A stretch of 64,000 bases of DNA, taken from AP-15 sp963818695. Its GTDB lineage: Bacteria; Pseudomonadota; Alphaproteobacteria; ATCC43930; CGMCC-115725. Location of the stretch: assembly GCA_963818695.1 (NCBI GenBank), contig CAWFTG010000011.1:558001-622000 (forward strand). Direction: 5' to 3'. The translations under genes and the position numbers were made by a program. Below are positions 9,430-18,347 of the stretch, piece after piece; the first letter of the stretch is position 1, and each line of letters starts with the position of its first letter. The notes under the pieces are model-generated. The model ran no database searches. It was not told the origin of the DNA and worked only from the letters and a program-made list of their open reading frames with translations.

Positions 9430-10272
9430 TTAGACGATCGGCACATTGTCGATCAGGCGGGTCTTGCCGAGCCGCACCGCCGCGAAAACGCGCGAGCGCC
9501 CGGCAACAATGATAGTGACTGGCTTCAGAGTATCTTCTTCTCGGATTTCGAGATAGTCGATCTCGAATCCCGCCTCGCGAAGTTCTCGAACCCCGCGCGC
9601 CAATTCACGCGCCACGGCGCCGGCTTGGATGTCGAGAGCGGACGCAACCGAGCGCAGAACCCGGGCGAGATTAGGGGCGATACGGCGTTCCTCCGCCGAC
9701 AAATAGACATTGCGCGACGACAGCGCGAGCCCGTCCGGCTCGCGCATTATCGGAACCCCCGCAATATGCACCGGGATGTCGAGGTCGCGAGCCAGCCGGC
9801 GAACAACCATCAGCTGCTGGTAATCCTTCTCGCCGAAATAGGCGATGTCGGGCAGAGCCTGGATCAGCAGCTTTGTCACGACCGTCGTCACGCCGTCGAA
9901 GTGGGCGGCACGATGCGCGCCGCAGAGGCCCTCCGTGAGCCCTTTTACTTGCACCAGCGTGGCAAAACCGGGCGGGTAAATTTCATCGACAGCGGGCATA
10001 AACACGAGGTCGACGCCCTCGGTCTCCAGCATTTCGAGATCGGCCGCCTCGCGGCGCGGGTAGGAGGCGAGGTCCTCGGTCGGAGCAAACTGCTTCGGGT
10101 TGACGAAGATCGACGCGACCACCCGATCGCATTCCGCCCGGGCGGCCCTGACAAGCGCCATATGCCCCTGATGCAGCGCGCCCATCGTCGGCGCCAAACC
10201 GACCCGGGCCTCGCCTTTGCGCCAGAGGTGGATGTGCCTTCTCAGATCGGCAACGGTGCGCACTATCTCCAA
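9430..10272 (-). CDS. panC: Pantothenate synthetase
   Basis: 280 residues, the usual length. It condenses pantoate and beta-alanine with ATP to give pantothenate, the vitamin B5 step of CoA synthesis, in the cytoplasm. Family motifs are all visible: the HIGH-type PTMGALHQGHMALV at residue 29, FVNPKQF near 60, GLCGAHRAAHFDGV near 120, YFGEKDYQQL near 148 and a KMSKS-like ALSSRNVYLS near 185. The start MEIVRTVADLRRHI fits the family. The last gene of a minus-strand block that includes broken ABC permease genes and the URC pair; it is only 10 bp from the permease remains. panB is not in the window. Confidence 0.97.
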   Translation of the reverse strand: MEIVRTVADLRRHIHLWRKGEARVGLAPTMGALHQGHMALVRAARAECDRVVASIFVNPKQFAPTEDLASYPRREAADLEMLETEGVDLVFMPAVDEIYPPGFATLVQVKGLTEGLCGAHRAAHFDGVTTVVTKLLIQALPDIAYFGEKDYQQLMVVRRLARDLDIPVHIAGVPIMREPDGLALSSRNVYLSAEERRIAPNLARVLRSVASALDIQAGAVARELARGVRELREAGFEIDYLEIREEDTLKPVTIIVAGRSRVFAAVRLGKTRLIDNVPIV

Positions 10273-10282
10273 ACGGCGACAC

Positions 10283-11043
10283 TCATCCTTTGACGGAGCC
10301 GGAAGTCAGGCCGGCGACATAATGCTCGACAGAGAACGAATATATGATCGCGGCGGGGATCGAGCCCAATAGCGCGCCCGCCATCAACTGTCCCCAATAG
10401 AACACGTCACCGCGAATCAGCTCAGCAACGACCCCGACCGGCACGGTGCGCACCGAGCTCCGGGTCAAAAAGATCAGCGCGTAGAGAAACTCGTTTTGCG
10501 ACAAGGTGAAAGCAAAGATGCCGGCGGAGATGAATCCCGGCGTGCACAACGGCAAAAAATCCGCCGCATCGCCTGTAGCCGGCTGGCGCCGTCGATCCTG
10601 CCGCCTCTTCGAGCTCTTTGGGGACGGTCTTGAAATAGCCCAGCAACAGCCAAGCACAGAACGGCACCAGCATCGTCGGGTAGGTCAGGATCACTGCGGA
10701 GAGCGTGTTGCCGAGATCGAGTTGATTGATCAGATCGGCGAGCGGGATGAACAACAATGGCTGCGGCACGAGGCAGATCGCCGCCACTGTCATTGCGATC
10801 AATGCGGCGCCGCCAAACCGCATGCGCCGCGAGCGGGTAGGCCAGCATGGCGCCGAGAACCAGCGAGATCCCCGTCGCCACGACGGCCACCACCATCGTG
10901 TTCCAGGTCCACAACAGGAAACTCGTCTGGGTCAACAGGTCGACATAGTGCTTCAGTGTAGTCACCGCCATCCAGTAGAACGGGAAAACTGACCGGCAGC
11001 CACAGCCGCACCGCCCGCTCGACCGGACCGTGACGGTGACCAT
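10283..11043 (-). pseudogene. Sugar-type ABC transporter inner-membrane permease (MalG-like), frame-broken
   Basis: Reading across three frames gives a recognisable binding-protein-dependent permease: WLPVSFPFYWMAVTTLKHY and a first membrane span, LAYPLAA, then FGGAALIAMTVAAICLVPQP, the EAA-loop region GYFKTVPKELEEAAG, and the end QNEFLYALIFLTRSS followed by SFSVEHYVAGLTSGSVKG. The last phrase is the typical C-terminus of MalG-type carbohydrate permeases. Breaks lie near 10990, 10825 and 10580. The ATG at 11043 overlaps the upstream permease stop as ATGA. As written no full-length protein can be made. Substrate unknown; its place between panC and the uracil genes could suggest a pyrimidine- or sugar-related uptake system, which is only inference. 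Confidence 0.8.
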
Positions 11044-11215
11044 CAGTTTTGCCGCATGTAGATCGTCAGCGCGACAATCAGCAGAGCCAATGCCGGGAAC
11101 ATCGCCAATGCTACCGATGCGCCGAGACCGAGCTGGCCCGCACTCATTGCGTTGTAGGGCGTAGGTGGCAAACAGCTGCGTCGCATTTTGCGGCCCACCA
11201 TGCGTCAGCCCCGTC
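11043..11215 (-). pseudogene. 3' remnant of a second ABC permease (MalF-like)
   Basis: The last 55 or so codons of a MalF-type permease remain: LTHGGPQNATQLFATYA, then after a frame change near 11157 YNAMSAGQLGLGASVALAM and LALLIVALTIYMRQN, ending at a TGA overlapping the MalG-like ATG. These match the conserved end of sugar ABC permeases (L-T-x-GGP-x-NAT-x-L...). Everything upstream is missing: the uracil gene URC4 ends 30 bp away. A deletion has therefore removed the rest of this permease and probably the ATPase and binding protein, none of which is present nearby. Confidence 0.75.
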
Positions 11216-11245
11216 GCGGCAAGCCGGTATCCAGCTGGCTCGGGG

Positions 11246-12448
11246 CTAGAACAAGGTGCCGTCGCTGATGACCGTAAGAGGCGGCGCGCCGTCAGCCCGG
11301 CGTTCGCGCGCAATTTCCCGTCCGGCCGCCCAGCTGCCGCCTTCGAGGACGCGGGTGAGCGGGAATTCGCCGGCGGTTTTGCCAAGGCGCTCGCGCACCC
11401 GTAACGCCAGTCGATCCAACAGCGCAACGGTCAGCGCCCGCCACTCGACAACCGGCTCACTCAGCCCGTCGAGGGGGCGTCGCAGGAGGGCGGGGTCACG
11501 CGGCTCGATGACACCGCAATCGATGAACAGGCCGCCATTGCGGTATTCGGCGAGGCCGGTAAGGCCGTCGATCTGTGCGACCGGCAGCCCCGCGGCCTCG
11601 AGCGGCTCGACCAGCGAATAAGTGAGCCACTGACTGAGCTTGTGAAACGGCACGAGCCCGTCACCGGGTATTGCCGGATGGCGGCCGCAATCGCCAAGTG
11701 GCACACTGGCGTGGGTGATGCGCCCCGGCCAAATCGACCCGAACAGCTGCAGCAAGGTGCGCAGGATTTCGGGGGCCGTCAGCTCCGCGCGTCGGGCCTC
11801 CCAATGATCGTAAAGGTTCCCCGGGCGCGCCGCGCTCCCAAATAAGGCCGGGTTAGCAGCACAAACCTCGCCGACCCGGCGCAGCAAGGCCGCGCGCCCT
11901 TCGATCCCGGCGAGTTCGTTGCCCGCGGCGTGTTGGAAAGCTCGGGCCAGGGCCTCCGGTGTGATCCGTGACAGCGCCGCGGCATCGGCCTGCCATGGTT
12001 TGGCGGGATCGGCGGAAAAAAGCCCCGCCTGCATCGCGCGCAGGCTCGCCACCGCGAGGCCCTCGGAACGTGAGAGGATCTGGCCGGTCGCCGCCTCGTG
12101 AAAGCGCCAGCGAGTGCCTGCCCCGGCATCGAGGAGCACCGAGACGATGGCGAGATCGATCCGGGCCCGAGCCACCTCGTCCGGATCGCTCCCTGCCGCG
12201 ACCTGCGCCGCGCGGTCGACCCCTCCGGCCGAGAAATGCCGCCATCGGCTGTGGTAGGGCAGATCGAGACCGGGATAGCGCCGTCGCGTGATTTCGACGA
12301 CGCGACGGACCGCCTCGTCCAGCCGGGCGATTACGAGCCGGAAATGCCGGGTCTCGCCACACTCGGCAGCGGCAAAAACAATCCCGCAGCGGTCCCGGAC
12401 GGCCGCCGCGGTCAGCAGCTTCGAAGGGTCGTCAATCGTCGAGAGCAC
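11246..12448 (-). CDS. urc4: URC4/Urg3-family uracil catabolism protein (DUF1688)
   Basis: A protein of about 400 residues in the DUF1688/URC4 family. Family-like stretches are DDPSKLLTAAAVRDRCG at the N-terminus, YPGLDLPYHSRWRHFSAGG near residue 80, and GDGLVPFHKLSQWLTYSLVEPL with LTGLAEYRNGGLFIDCGV in the C-terminal half. In yeasts URC4 is needed to grow on uracil as nitrogen source by the URC route, but its reaction is not known. The frame is open to 12499, but a GTG at 12448 begins right at the conserved region and overlaps the URC1 stop by 17 bp, so I choose it. The tight overlap with a GTP-cyclohydrolase-II-like gene strongly supports the call. Confidence 0.88.
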   Translation of the reverse strand: MLSTIDDPSKLLTAAAVRDRCGIVFAAAECGETRHFRLVIARLDEAVRRVVEITRRRYPGLDLPYHSRWRHFSAGGVDRAAQVAAGSDPDEVARARIDLAIVSVLLDAGAGTRWRFHEAATGQILSRSEGLAVASLRAMQAGLFSADPAKPWQADAAALSRITPEALARAFQHAAGNELAGIEGRAALLRRVGEVCAANPALFGSAARPGNLYDHWEARRAELTAPEILRTLLQLFGSIWPGRITHASVPLGDCGRHPAIPGDGLVPFHKLSQWLTYSLVEPLEAAGLPVAQIDGLTGLAEYRNGGLFIDCGVIEPRDPALLRRPLDGLSEPVVEWRALTVALLDRLALRVRERLGKTAGEFPLTRVLEGGSWAAGREIARERRADGAPPLTVISDGTLF

Positions 12449-13685
12449 GACCCCTGATGCCGCTGAGCTCCGCAGGATCGGGGATTCCGGCCGGCGCAAA
12501 GTACCCTGCGGCTTTCTTTGCCTCGATTTCGACCGTAGCGTCGAGCGGTATCAGCCGGTCCGGGATCGCGACCTGCTCCACGACCTCGATGCCCTGTCCC
12601 GTCAGCGCGTCACGCTTCAGGTTCGACATCGACACCCAACGGTCTATCCGACGGATCCCGAGCCAGTGGAAGACGTCCGGCATCAGCTCCTGAACCCGCA
12701 TGTCCTGCACCCCGGCGACGCATTCGGTGCGGCGGAAATAAGTATCCGCGCGGTCGCCGCCCGATTGGCGCTTGCGGGCGTTGTAGACGAGGAATTTGGT
12801 GACCTCGCCGAGCGCCCGCCCCTCTTTGCGGTTGTAGACGATGATCCCGACCCCGCCCTGCTGTGCGGTCTCGACGCAGACCTCGATCCCATGGACGAGA
12901 TAGGGGCGGCAAGTGCAAATGTCCGAGCCGAACACGTCGGACCCGTTGCACTCGTCATGGACACGACAGGCGATCACCGTCCCGGGATCCGCGATCCGTT
13001 CGACCGGACCGAAGAAATAAGCCGTCATGCCGCCGATCGGCGGCAGCAACACCTCGATGTCGGGCCGGGTCACGAGTTCGGGGAACATCCCCCCGGTCTC
13101 CTCGAACAGGGTTCGTCGCAGATCGGCTTCGGCGACCCCGAAGCGGGCGGCGAGCCCGGGCAGATGCCACACCGAATCGATAGCGGCCTTGGTGACGCGG
13201 ATCTCGCCATTGTCGAGCAAAACCTCGCCGTCTGGCCGCAAGGTCCCGTCGGCCAAAAGCGGGCGGAGCTCGGGCGTGGTAATTCGCGCCCGCGTGACCG
13301 CGATAGTCGGACGTATGTCGATGCCGGCACGGATATGTTCCGCAAACACCTCGCCGACGAGGTGACCCCAGGGGTCGAACGATACGATTTTCGCCGGATC
13401 GCCCCATTGGGGATGCGGTCCGATCAGGGTCGCCGGCGCGGTATCAGTGAAATCCGGCCGATGGTCACGCGCCAAGGCCCGCGTCGCCACGGCAAGCGCG
13501 CGATAGACTGCATAGGCCCCGGAGTAGGAACCGACAGAATTGCGGTATCGTGGCTCGGCGGGGCTCGCCACGACGGGCCCGCGTGCGCCCGGGCTGGACG
13601 CGCCCCAAATTAACGGAATGGCGCCTCGACCAGCTGTTCCAGGGTGGGAAGTCAGGCGGATATGGCGCGGTGCGGAATGCTCCAT
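12432..13685 (-). CDS. urc1: GTP cyclohydrolase II-like protein of uracil catabolism (URC1)
   Basis: 417 residues. The C-terminal half matches GTP cyclohydrolase II: CRVHDECNGSDVFGSDICTC carries the three zinc-binding Cys, and YNRKEGRALGEVTKF replaces the usual RQEGRGIG loop. A long N-terminal domain (residues 1 to about 200) is absent from riboflavin RibA, and the loop differs, both typical of URC1, which in yeast is required for uracil breakdown and resembles but is not RibA. The ATG at 13685 gives a sensible start. The gene is the first of a minus-strand pair with URC4, which it overlaps. Riboflavin synthesis is the alternative role, but the fused N-terminal domain and the URC4 partner make that unlikely. 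Confidence 0.9.
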   Translation of the reverse strand: MEHSAPRHIRLTSHPGTAGRGAIPLIWGASSPGARGPVVASPAEPRYRNSVGSYSGAYAVYRALAVATRALARDHRPDFTDTAPATLIGPHPQWGDPAKIVSFDPWGHLVGEVFAEHIRAGIDIRPTIAVTRARITTPELRPLLADGTLRPDGEVLLDNGEIRVTKAAIDSVWHLPGLAARFGVAEADLRRTLFEETGGMFPELVTRPDIEVLLPPIGGMTAYFFGPVERIADPGTVIACRVHDECNGSDVFGSDICTCRPYLVHGIEVCVETAQQGGVGIIVYNRKEGRALGEVTKFLVYNARKRQSGGDRADTYFRRTECVAGVQDMRVQELMPDVFHWLGIRRIDRWVSMSNLKRDALTGQGIEVVEQVAIPDRLIPLDATVEIEAKKAAGYFAPAGIPDPAELSGIRGRALDD

Positions 13686-13847
13686 GACCTTTTCGCGCGG
13701 GAAAGATCAGAAATGGAGAGGGTAATGGGGATATCAACAGCCCGCAACTTGGGCGGCTCGCCTCACGATGGTGTGAGGCGGCCGAAATAACCTCCGAAAT
13801 CGGGTTCGGGCGTAGTAAGTTCACCACGTTTCGTTTGGTTTCCGGCA

Positions 13848-14804
13848 ATGGCCTCCGTCACTGAGCCCCCTTCGCAACTGGATCCGCGTAAGTTTCGGGA
13901 TCCTTTCATCACCGCAAAAGGTGAACCACGGGCGCAGGTCTCCCTGAAATCCTTGGATACCTTGTGGTTCAATACCGGTACGCTGTGCAACCTGACGTGC
14001 CAACATTGCTATATTAAATCCTCTCCTAAAAATGATCGGCTGGTTTACTTGACGGCTGCCGAAGTTGCGGAATATCTCGACGAGATCGAAGCGGGCGGTC
14101 TCGCGACGTCGCTGATCGGCTTTACCGGCGGCGAGCCGTTCATGAACCCCGAGCTGCCTCGAATGCTCGAGGATGTGCTCTCGCGCGGTTTTCATGCGCT
14201 GGTTCTGACCAATGCGATGAAACCGATGGCGAAATGCAAGCCGGCTTTATTGACGCTCAGGGACCGCTTTGGCGACCGGCTGACGATACGCGTCTCGATC
14301 GACCATTATGGGCCACAGGTGCACGAGCTGGAACGGGGCGAACGCAGCTGGCGGCCGACAATCGACGGGCTCCTGTGGCTAGCCCGGCACGGCTTTTCAC
14401 TGCATGTCGCGAGCCGGCGCCTGTCGGGAGAAACGGAGGAGGCCATTCGTCGAGGCTTCGCCAGGCTGTTTGCCGAGCTCGACATGCCGATCGATGCCGA
14501 TGATCCGGTGGCGCTGATGGTATTTCCGGAAATGGATCCTTCGAGCGATGTTCCGGAGATCACCGAAGCGTGCTGGGGTGTTCTCGGCAAGTCCCCGGAG
14601 AGCGTGATGTGCGCGAGTTCCCGGATGGTCGTGAAGCGCAAAGGCACGACCCACCCGGTCGTCCTCGCATGCACGTTGCTTCCCTACGACACCCGCTTCG
14701 AGCTCGGCCGAACCCTTGCCGAGACGAACGGCGCAGTGCCGCTAAACCACCCGCACTGCGCCAAGTTCTGCGTGCTCGGCGGCGGCGCCTGCAGCCGCGG
14801 GTGA
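13848..14804 (+). CDS. Radical SAM protein with C-terminal Cys cluster
   Basis: 318 residues. Cys47, Cys51 and Cys54 form the CxxxCxxC motif (CNLTCQHC) that holds the radical SAM iron-sulfur cluster. GFTGGEPFMNP is the GGE motif contacting SAM. RVSIDHYGPQVHELERG is a core strand region. The C-terminus is Cys-rich (CTLLPYDTRF, then HCAKFCVLGGGACSRG), suggesting a second bound cluster, as in SPASM-like or arsenosugar-type enzymes. No substrate or precursor peptide is evident nearby, so function is unknown. It is divergent from URC1 (162 bp apart) and converges with terC. Start ATG gives MASVTEPPSQ. Confidence 0.9.
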   Translation: MASVTEPPSQLDPRKFRDPFITAKGEPRAQVSLKSLDTLWFNTGTLCNLTCQHCYIKSSPKNDRLVYLTAAEVAEYLDEIEAGGLATSLIGFTGGEPFMNPELPRMLEDVLSRGFHALVLTNAMKPMAKCKPALLTLRDRFGDRLTIRVSIDHYGPQVHELERGERSWRPTIDGLLWLARHGFSLHVASRRLSGETEEAIRRGFARLFAELDMPIDADDPVALMVFPEMDPSSDVPEITEACWGVLGKSPESVMCASSRMVVKRKGTTHPVVLACTLLPYDTRFELGRTLAETNGAVPLNHPHCAKFCVLGGGACSRG

Positions 14805-14825
14805 TGCCGCGGCATCCGTTTTATT

Positions 14826-15476
14826 TCAAGACAAAGTTAATGCTGCGGTTTGTTTGAGGATCTCGGTCGAACCCTCCCAGATCATCCGCAGCGCGACAAA
14901 AGTAATGATCCCGAGTCCGACCCAGGAAATCCAGAATAAGCGATCGAGGAGGCGGGCGATCCAGGTCGAAGCGACGCCCATCAGCGCCACCGAAAGAACC
15001 AGCCCGAACGCCAGCAGCCAGAAATGATCGCGTGCGATCCCGGCGACCGCCAGTACGTTGTCAAGTGACATCGAAACATCGGCCAGGACGATCCGAGTGA
15101 GCGCGTCCGTCGGGGTCGTCCGGTGCATGCGGACCCGGTTGCCGCCGCACTCGTCCCGGCCCAACTGCGCGTGGTCATTCGTGTGGGTGTCGCGGATCTC
15201 GCGATACATTTTCCAGGAAACCCATAGCAGCAGCACGCCGCCCGCCAAGGTAAGGCCGATCACCGCGAGCAGCTGCACGGCAAAATAGGCAAAGAATATC
15301 CGCAAGACGGTCGCGGCCGCGATACCGAGCACGATGGTGCGCCGCCGCCGTTCGGCTGGAAGGCCCGCCGCCGCCATTCCGACGACGATCGCATTGTCTC
15401 CGGCGAGCACCACGTCGATGATAACCACCGACAGCAAGGTGCCCAGTTGATTCACGCCGATCAGCACCGTTGCCAC
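14826..15476 (-). CDS. TerC/YjbE-family integral membrane protein
   Basis: About 216 residues with 6-7 hydrophobic spans. The family motif VIIDVVLAGDNAIVVGMAAAGLP is at the start and DVSMSLDNVLAVAGIARDH in the second half; the paired Asp/Asn motifs are thought to bind metal, and TerC relatives export manganese or protect from metal stress. The frame is open to 15536, but that extension runs past the start of the divergent MFS gene at 15513. A GTG at 15476 opens directly on VATVLIGVNQLGTLLS, the normal N-terminus, so I choose it. No manganese riboswitch leader can fit, since the MFS start is only 36 bp away. The loop between halves is unusually charged (DTHTNDHAQLGRDECGG). Confidence 0.88.
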   Translation of the reverse strand: MATVLIGVNQLGTLLSVVIIDVVLAGDNAIVVGMAAAGLPAERRRRTIVLGIAAATVLRIFFAYFAVQLLAVIGLTLAGGVLLLWVSWKMYREIRDTHTNDHAQLGRDECGGNRVRMHRTTPTDALTRIVLADVSMSLDNVLAVAGIARDHFWLLAFGLVLSVALMGVASTWIARLLDRLFWISWVGLGIITFVALRMIWEGSTEILKQTAALTLS

Positions 15477-15512
15477 ATAGTCACTGATCCGCGCACCGTC
15501 GAGACCGTTACG

Positions 15513-16673
15513 ATGTCGAGAGCAGTTGTTTTGCACCCGGCACTACGCCTTTCGGCTTTCTACGCCGCCACTTTTCTGGTGACAGGTATTCAGCTCCCGT
15601 TCTGGCCGGTTTGGCTCGCCTCGCGCGGCCTCACCGCGAGAGAAATCGGCGCCCTGTTGGCCGCGGCGATCTGGATGAAAGTGCTGGCCACGCCAGCGAT
15701 CGGCGCCCTCGCCGATAAGACGGGAGGGCGCCGCGTGCTGATGGGGGCGCTCGCGGCAACTGCTATTGCCGCCTATGCGGGGCTCTTGCCTGCCGCAAGC
15801 TTGTGGCTGCTGATCTTGCTCAACCTCGTCGCGCTGACGGCACAATCGGCGCTGATGCCGCTTGGCGATACGATCACCCTCGCCGCCGCCCGCTCGGAAA
15901 GTCTTGATTACGGACGGATCCGCCTCTGGGGTTCGGTGAGCTTTATCTTCGCCTCGATCGCAAGCGGTGCAGCACTAGCATCGTCCTCGGGAGAGCGGGT
16001 GCTTCCACTGGTGCTCGGCGCCTCGGTGCTGGTCCTCCTCGCGTGCTTGTTTATTCCGACGATCCGGCCGGCGGAGGGAGCCGCGCGGACCCTGGGCATT
16101 CGCGCCGTCGCCGGCGATCTCAGATTCTGGATTTTCATTTTCGCCGCGTCCGCTCTGCAGGTGAGCCACCAAGTCTATTACGGCTTCGGAACGCTTTACT
16201 GGCGCTCACTGGATTTCTCGGACACGACGATCGGTTGGCTTTGGGCGGAAGGAGTCCTCGCCGAAATACTACTCTTCTGGCAGGGCGGGCGGCTGCTCGC
16301 CCAGCTCGGGCCGATCGGATTGATGGTGGTCGGGGGCGTCGCCGGCATCGTGCGCTGGAGCCTCGCCGGGGTGCTCACCTGGCTTCCATTCATCGCAGCC
16401 CTACAGCTTCTACACGCCCTCACATTCGGAGCGAGCCACCTCGGAGCCATGCACTTCCTTTCTCGTGCGGCGCCGCCCTCGGCAGCGGCGAGCGCGCAAA
16501 GCCTTTATGCCGCCCTGTCGTCGGGTCTCGGCAGCGGGCTCGTAATGGGGATCGCGGGAGGGCTCTACTCAGCATTTGGTGGAGGCGCTTACTGTTTTAT
16601 GGCGGTGCTCTCCGCGGCAGGGTTGGGGGGAGCGGTGGCATTAGGCTACGCGACCGATCAAAGGAACCGCTAG
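15513..16673 (+). CDS. MFS transporter, 3-phenylpropionate (HcaT)-like
   Basis: About 386 residues with 12 predicted membrane spans. The sequence LSAFYAATFLVTGIQLPFWPVWLASRG and GALADKTGGRRVLM (MFS motif A in the first half) fits the MFS_1-like/HcaT group, annotated as PPP family 3-phenylpropionic acid transporters. Later segments include HQVYYGFGTLYWRSL and FGASHLGAMHFLSRAAP, both typical of that group. Likely an inner-membrane uptake carrier; the real substrate is unproven. The ATG at 15513 starts MSRAVVLHPALRL; the frame extends further upstream but into the divergent terC gene. It stands alone. Confidence 0.9.
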   Translation: MSRAVVLHPALRLSAFYAATFLVTGIQLPFWPVWLASRGLTAREIGALLAAAIWMKVLATPAIGALADKTGGRRVLMGALAATAIAAYAGLLPAASLWLLILLNLVALTAQSALMPLGDTITLAAARSESLDYGRIRLWGSVSFIFASIASGAALASSSGERVLPLVLGASVLVLLACLFIPTIRPAEGAARTLGIRAVAGDLRFWIFIFAASALQVSHQVYYGFGTLYWRSLDFSDTTIGWLWAEGVLAEILLFWQGGRLLAQLGPIGLMVVGGVAGIVRWSLAGVLTWLPFIAALQLLHALTFGASHLGAMHFLSRAAPPSAAASAQSLYAALSSGLGSGLVMGIAGGLYSAFGGGAYCFMAVLSAAGLGGAVALGYATDQRNR

Positions 16674-16851
16674 CCCTCTCACCCGTTCGGCAGAGCAAGA
16701 GGGACATCGGCATGATCCGTCGCGGCGTGGTCTCCCCTCAACCACCATGCCACGCCATTACCGAATCGCCATGCCGGTTCCCCCCACCGGCATGGCGTCC
16801 CTTTTATTTATGCCTGTATTACCGTCGCCGCCACGCGAGGGCGCGTTCGAG

Positions 16852-17304
16852 CTATTTCGAACACTTCGGATGGACGCCGTCTACCGCATGGGCGACCGCG
16901 TAATCGTGAAACCCTTTCGTGTCGAGCGTGCTGGCCAGCTTCAGCATCTCGGCCGATTGCTGGCAGAATTGTCCGGTCGGAATAAGTGCTTGCTTGCGCG
17001 CAGCCTCGTTGGCGAGACTGGTTTGCCAGGAATCGAAGGCGCTCTTCGCGTTTCGAGCACCGGTGCGGCGGAAATGGTCGATCATCGCGTTCTGATAACG
17101 CAAGATCGCGGCCGTATTGCGCGCCCGAAATTCGCCGTAGATGGTGTCTCGGCAAGCCGAGCTGATGACCATCAGATTGGTTTGAAACAGCAGTGCCTGC
17201 TCCGCCTCGATATCCCCCGGCGAATAACAATTCCGGTCGGCGGCCGACGCGGTGGCGACCGACGCGGCAGCCAGGAGCGCGGCAGCCAAAACAACTTTCT
17301 TCAT
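16852..17304 (-). CDS. Small exported protein of unknown function
   Basis: 150 residues from an ATG at 17304. The N-terminus MKKVVLAAALLAAASVATASA is a clear signal peptide with a cleavage site after ASA. The mature part (about 128 residues) is polar, with four Cys (NCYSPGD, SSACRDT, GQFCQQ, HPKCSK) that could form two disulfides, and is probably helical. I do not recognise a domain. The frame extends 23 codons upstream without signal-like sequence, so the internal ATG is right. It is divergent from the SAM-hydrolase gene and convergent with the MFS gene; it looks monocistronic. Confidence 0.8.
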   Translation of the reverse strand: MKKVVLAAALLAAASVATASAADRNCYSPGDIEAEQALLFQTNLMVISSACRDTIYGEFRARNTAAILRYQNAMIDHFRRTGARNAKSAFDSWQTSLANEAARKQALIPTGQFCQQSAEMLKLASTLDTKGFHDYAVAHAVDGVHPKCSK

Positions 17305-17590
17305 CGCAATTCCCCGACGGCTGTCCCCAATCCCTTTAGGATAGCAAAGGACTTTTCTCAATTTCAAGAGCAACGACGCTCGCTCTCCACATTATCTTAA
17401 GTACAAAGGCTTGCCCTTGTAACGTGGAGAACGGACGATATCACGCAACCGATGATTGGGGAGAACTGGTGCGCTTTTTTGAATGATTAGTGGCGAGCGA
17501 AAACTTGCACACGGAAGATCGAGAATTCTTAACCCCTGGCGCTGGAGCCCGCCAGCCATCAAAATCCGGGATCAGTTCGAAAAGGCGACG

Positions 17591-18328
17591 ATGGCTGCGA
17601 TAATTGTCTTGTTCACCGATTTTGGTCTCGAGGGGCCCTATACCGGCCAGGTCAAGACCGTGTTGCACCAGATCGCGCCAGGCGTTCCGGTGATCGACCT
17701 GTTTGCCGACCTGCCCGCGGCAAAGCCCCAGCCGGCAGCCTATCTGCTCGCCGCTTACGGCCGATGGTTTCCGCCGGGTACGATCATTCTGGCAGTCGTC
17801 GACCCCGGGGTGGGCGGAGACCGTGCAGCGGTCGTGGTCGAGGCCAACTCCCGCTGGTACGTCGGTCCGGACAACGGGTTGCTGGAGCTCGTGACGCGGC
17901 GCGCCGACCACGCCCGGAGCTGGGAGATCTCCGCGCCGCCCGAAGCGATATCGGCAAGCTTTCACGCTCGCGATCTGTTCGCTCCCGTAGCGGGGCTGCT
18001 CGCCCGCGGCGGCCCGCCGGCCGGCCGGCTCCGTCCTGCGAAGATCCTGCGCCGTCCCGAGTGGCCGGACGACCTTCCCGAAATCGCTTACGTCGACCGG
18101 TTCGGCAATGCGATCACCGGCTTGCGTGCAGCGCTGCTCCCCGATCACGCGCGACTTGCCGCTGCCGGGCGAGTTCTGGCGCGTCGGCGGACATTCTCGG
18201 ATGTCGCGGCGGGCGAGGCGTTATGGTACGAGAACTCGAACGGGCTCGCCGAAATCGCGGTCAATTCCGGCCGGGCCGATGCCGCGCTCGGCCTCGCCGT
18301 AGGGAGCCCGGTGGCGATCCTGCCGTGA
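17591..18328 (+). CDS. SAM hydroxide adenosyltransferase (DUF62 family)
   Basis: 245 residues from the ATG at 17591 (MAAIIVLFTDFGLEG). The TDFG motif, VVDPGVGGDRAAVVVEA, YVGPDNGLLELV and FHARDLFAPVAGLLARG are the conserved segments of the SAM-dependent halogenase/hydrolase family. Archaeal and bacterial DUF62 members hydrolyse S-adenosylmethionine to adenosine and methionine rather than halogenating it. The physiological role is unclear, perhaps tuning SAM levels. The frame extends about 36 codons upstream without homology. The gene converges with the DedA gene 20 bp away. Confidence 0.92.
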   Translation: MAAIIVLFTDFGLEGPYTGQVKTVLHQIAPGVPVIDLFADLPAAKPQPAAYLLAAYGRWFPPGTIILAVVDPGVGGDRAAVVVEANSRWYVGPDNGLLELVTRRADHARSWEISAPPEAISASFHARDLFAPVAGLLARGGPPAGRLRPAKILRRPEWPDDLPEIAYVDRFGNAITGLRAALLPDHARLAAAGRVLARRRTFSDVAAGEALWYENSNGLAEIAVNSGRADAALGLAVGSPVAILP

Positions 18329-18347
18329 TCCCCGGCCGAGACTACTC

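Noticed and set aside
12288..13613. 441-codon plus-strand frame
   Set aside because: Antisense of URC1 and URC4.
12432..13685. Riboflavin-pathway ribA
   Set aside because: Large extra N-terminal domain, changed RQEGRGIG loop and overlapping URC4 favour URC1.
14826..15513. Manganese (yybP-ykoY) riboswitch upstream of TerC
   Set aside because: Only 36 bp separate the TerC and MFS starts, too short for the motif.
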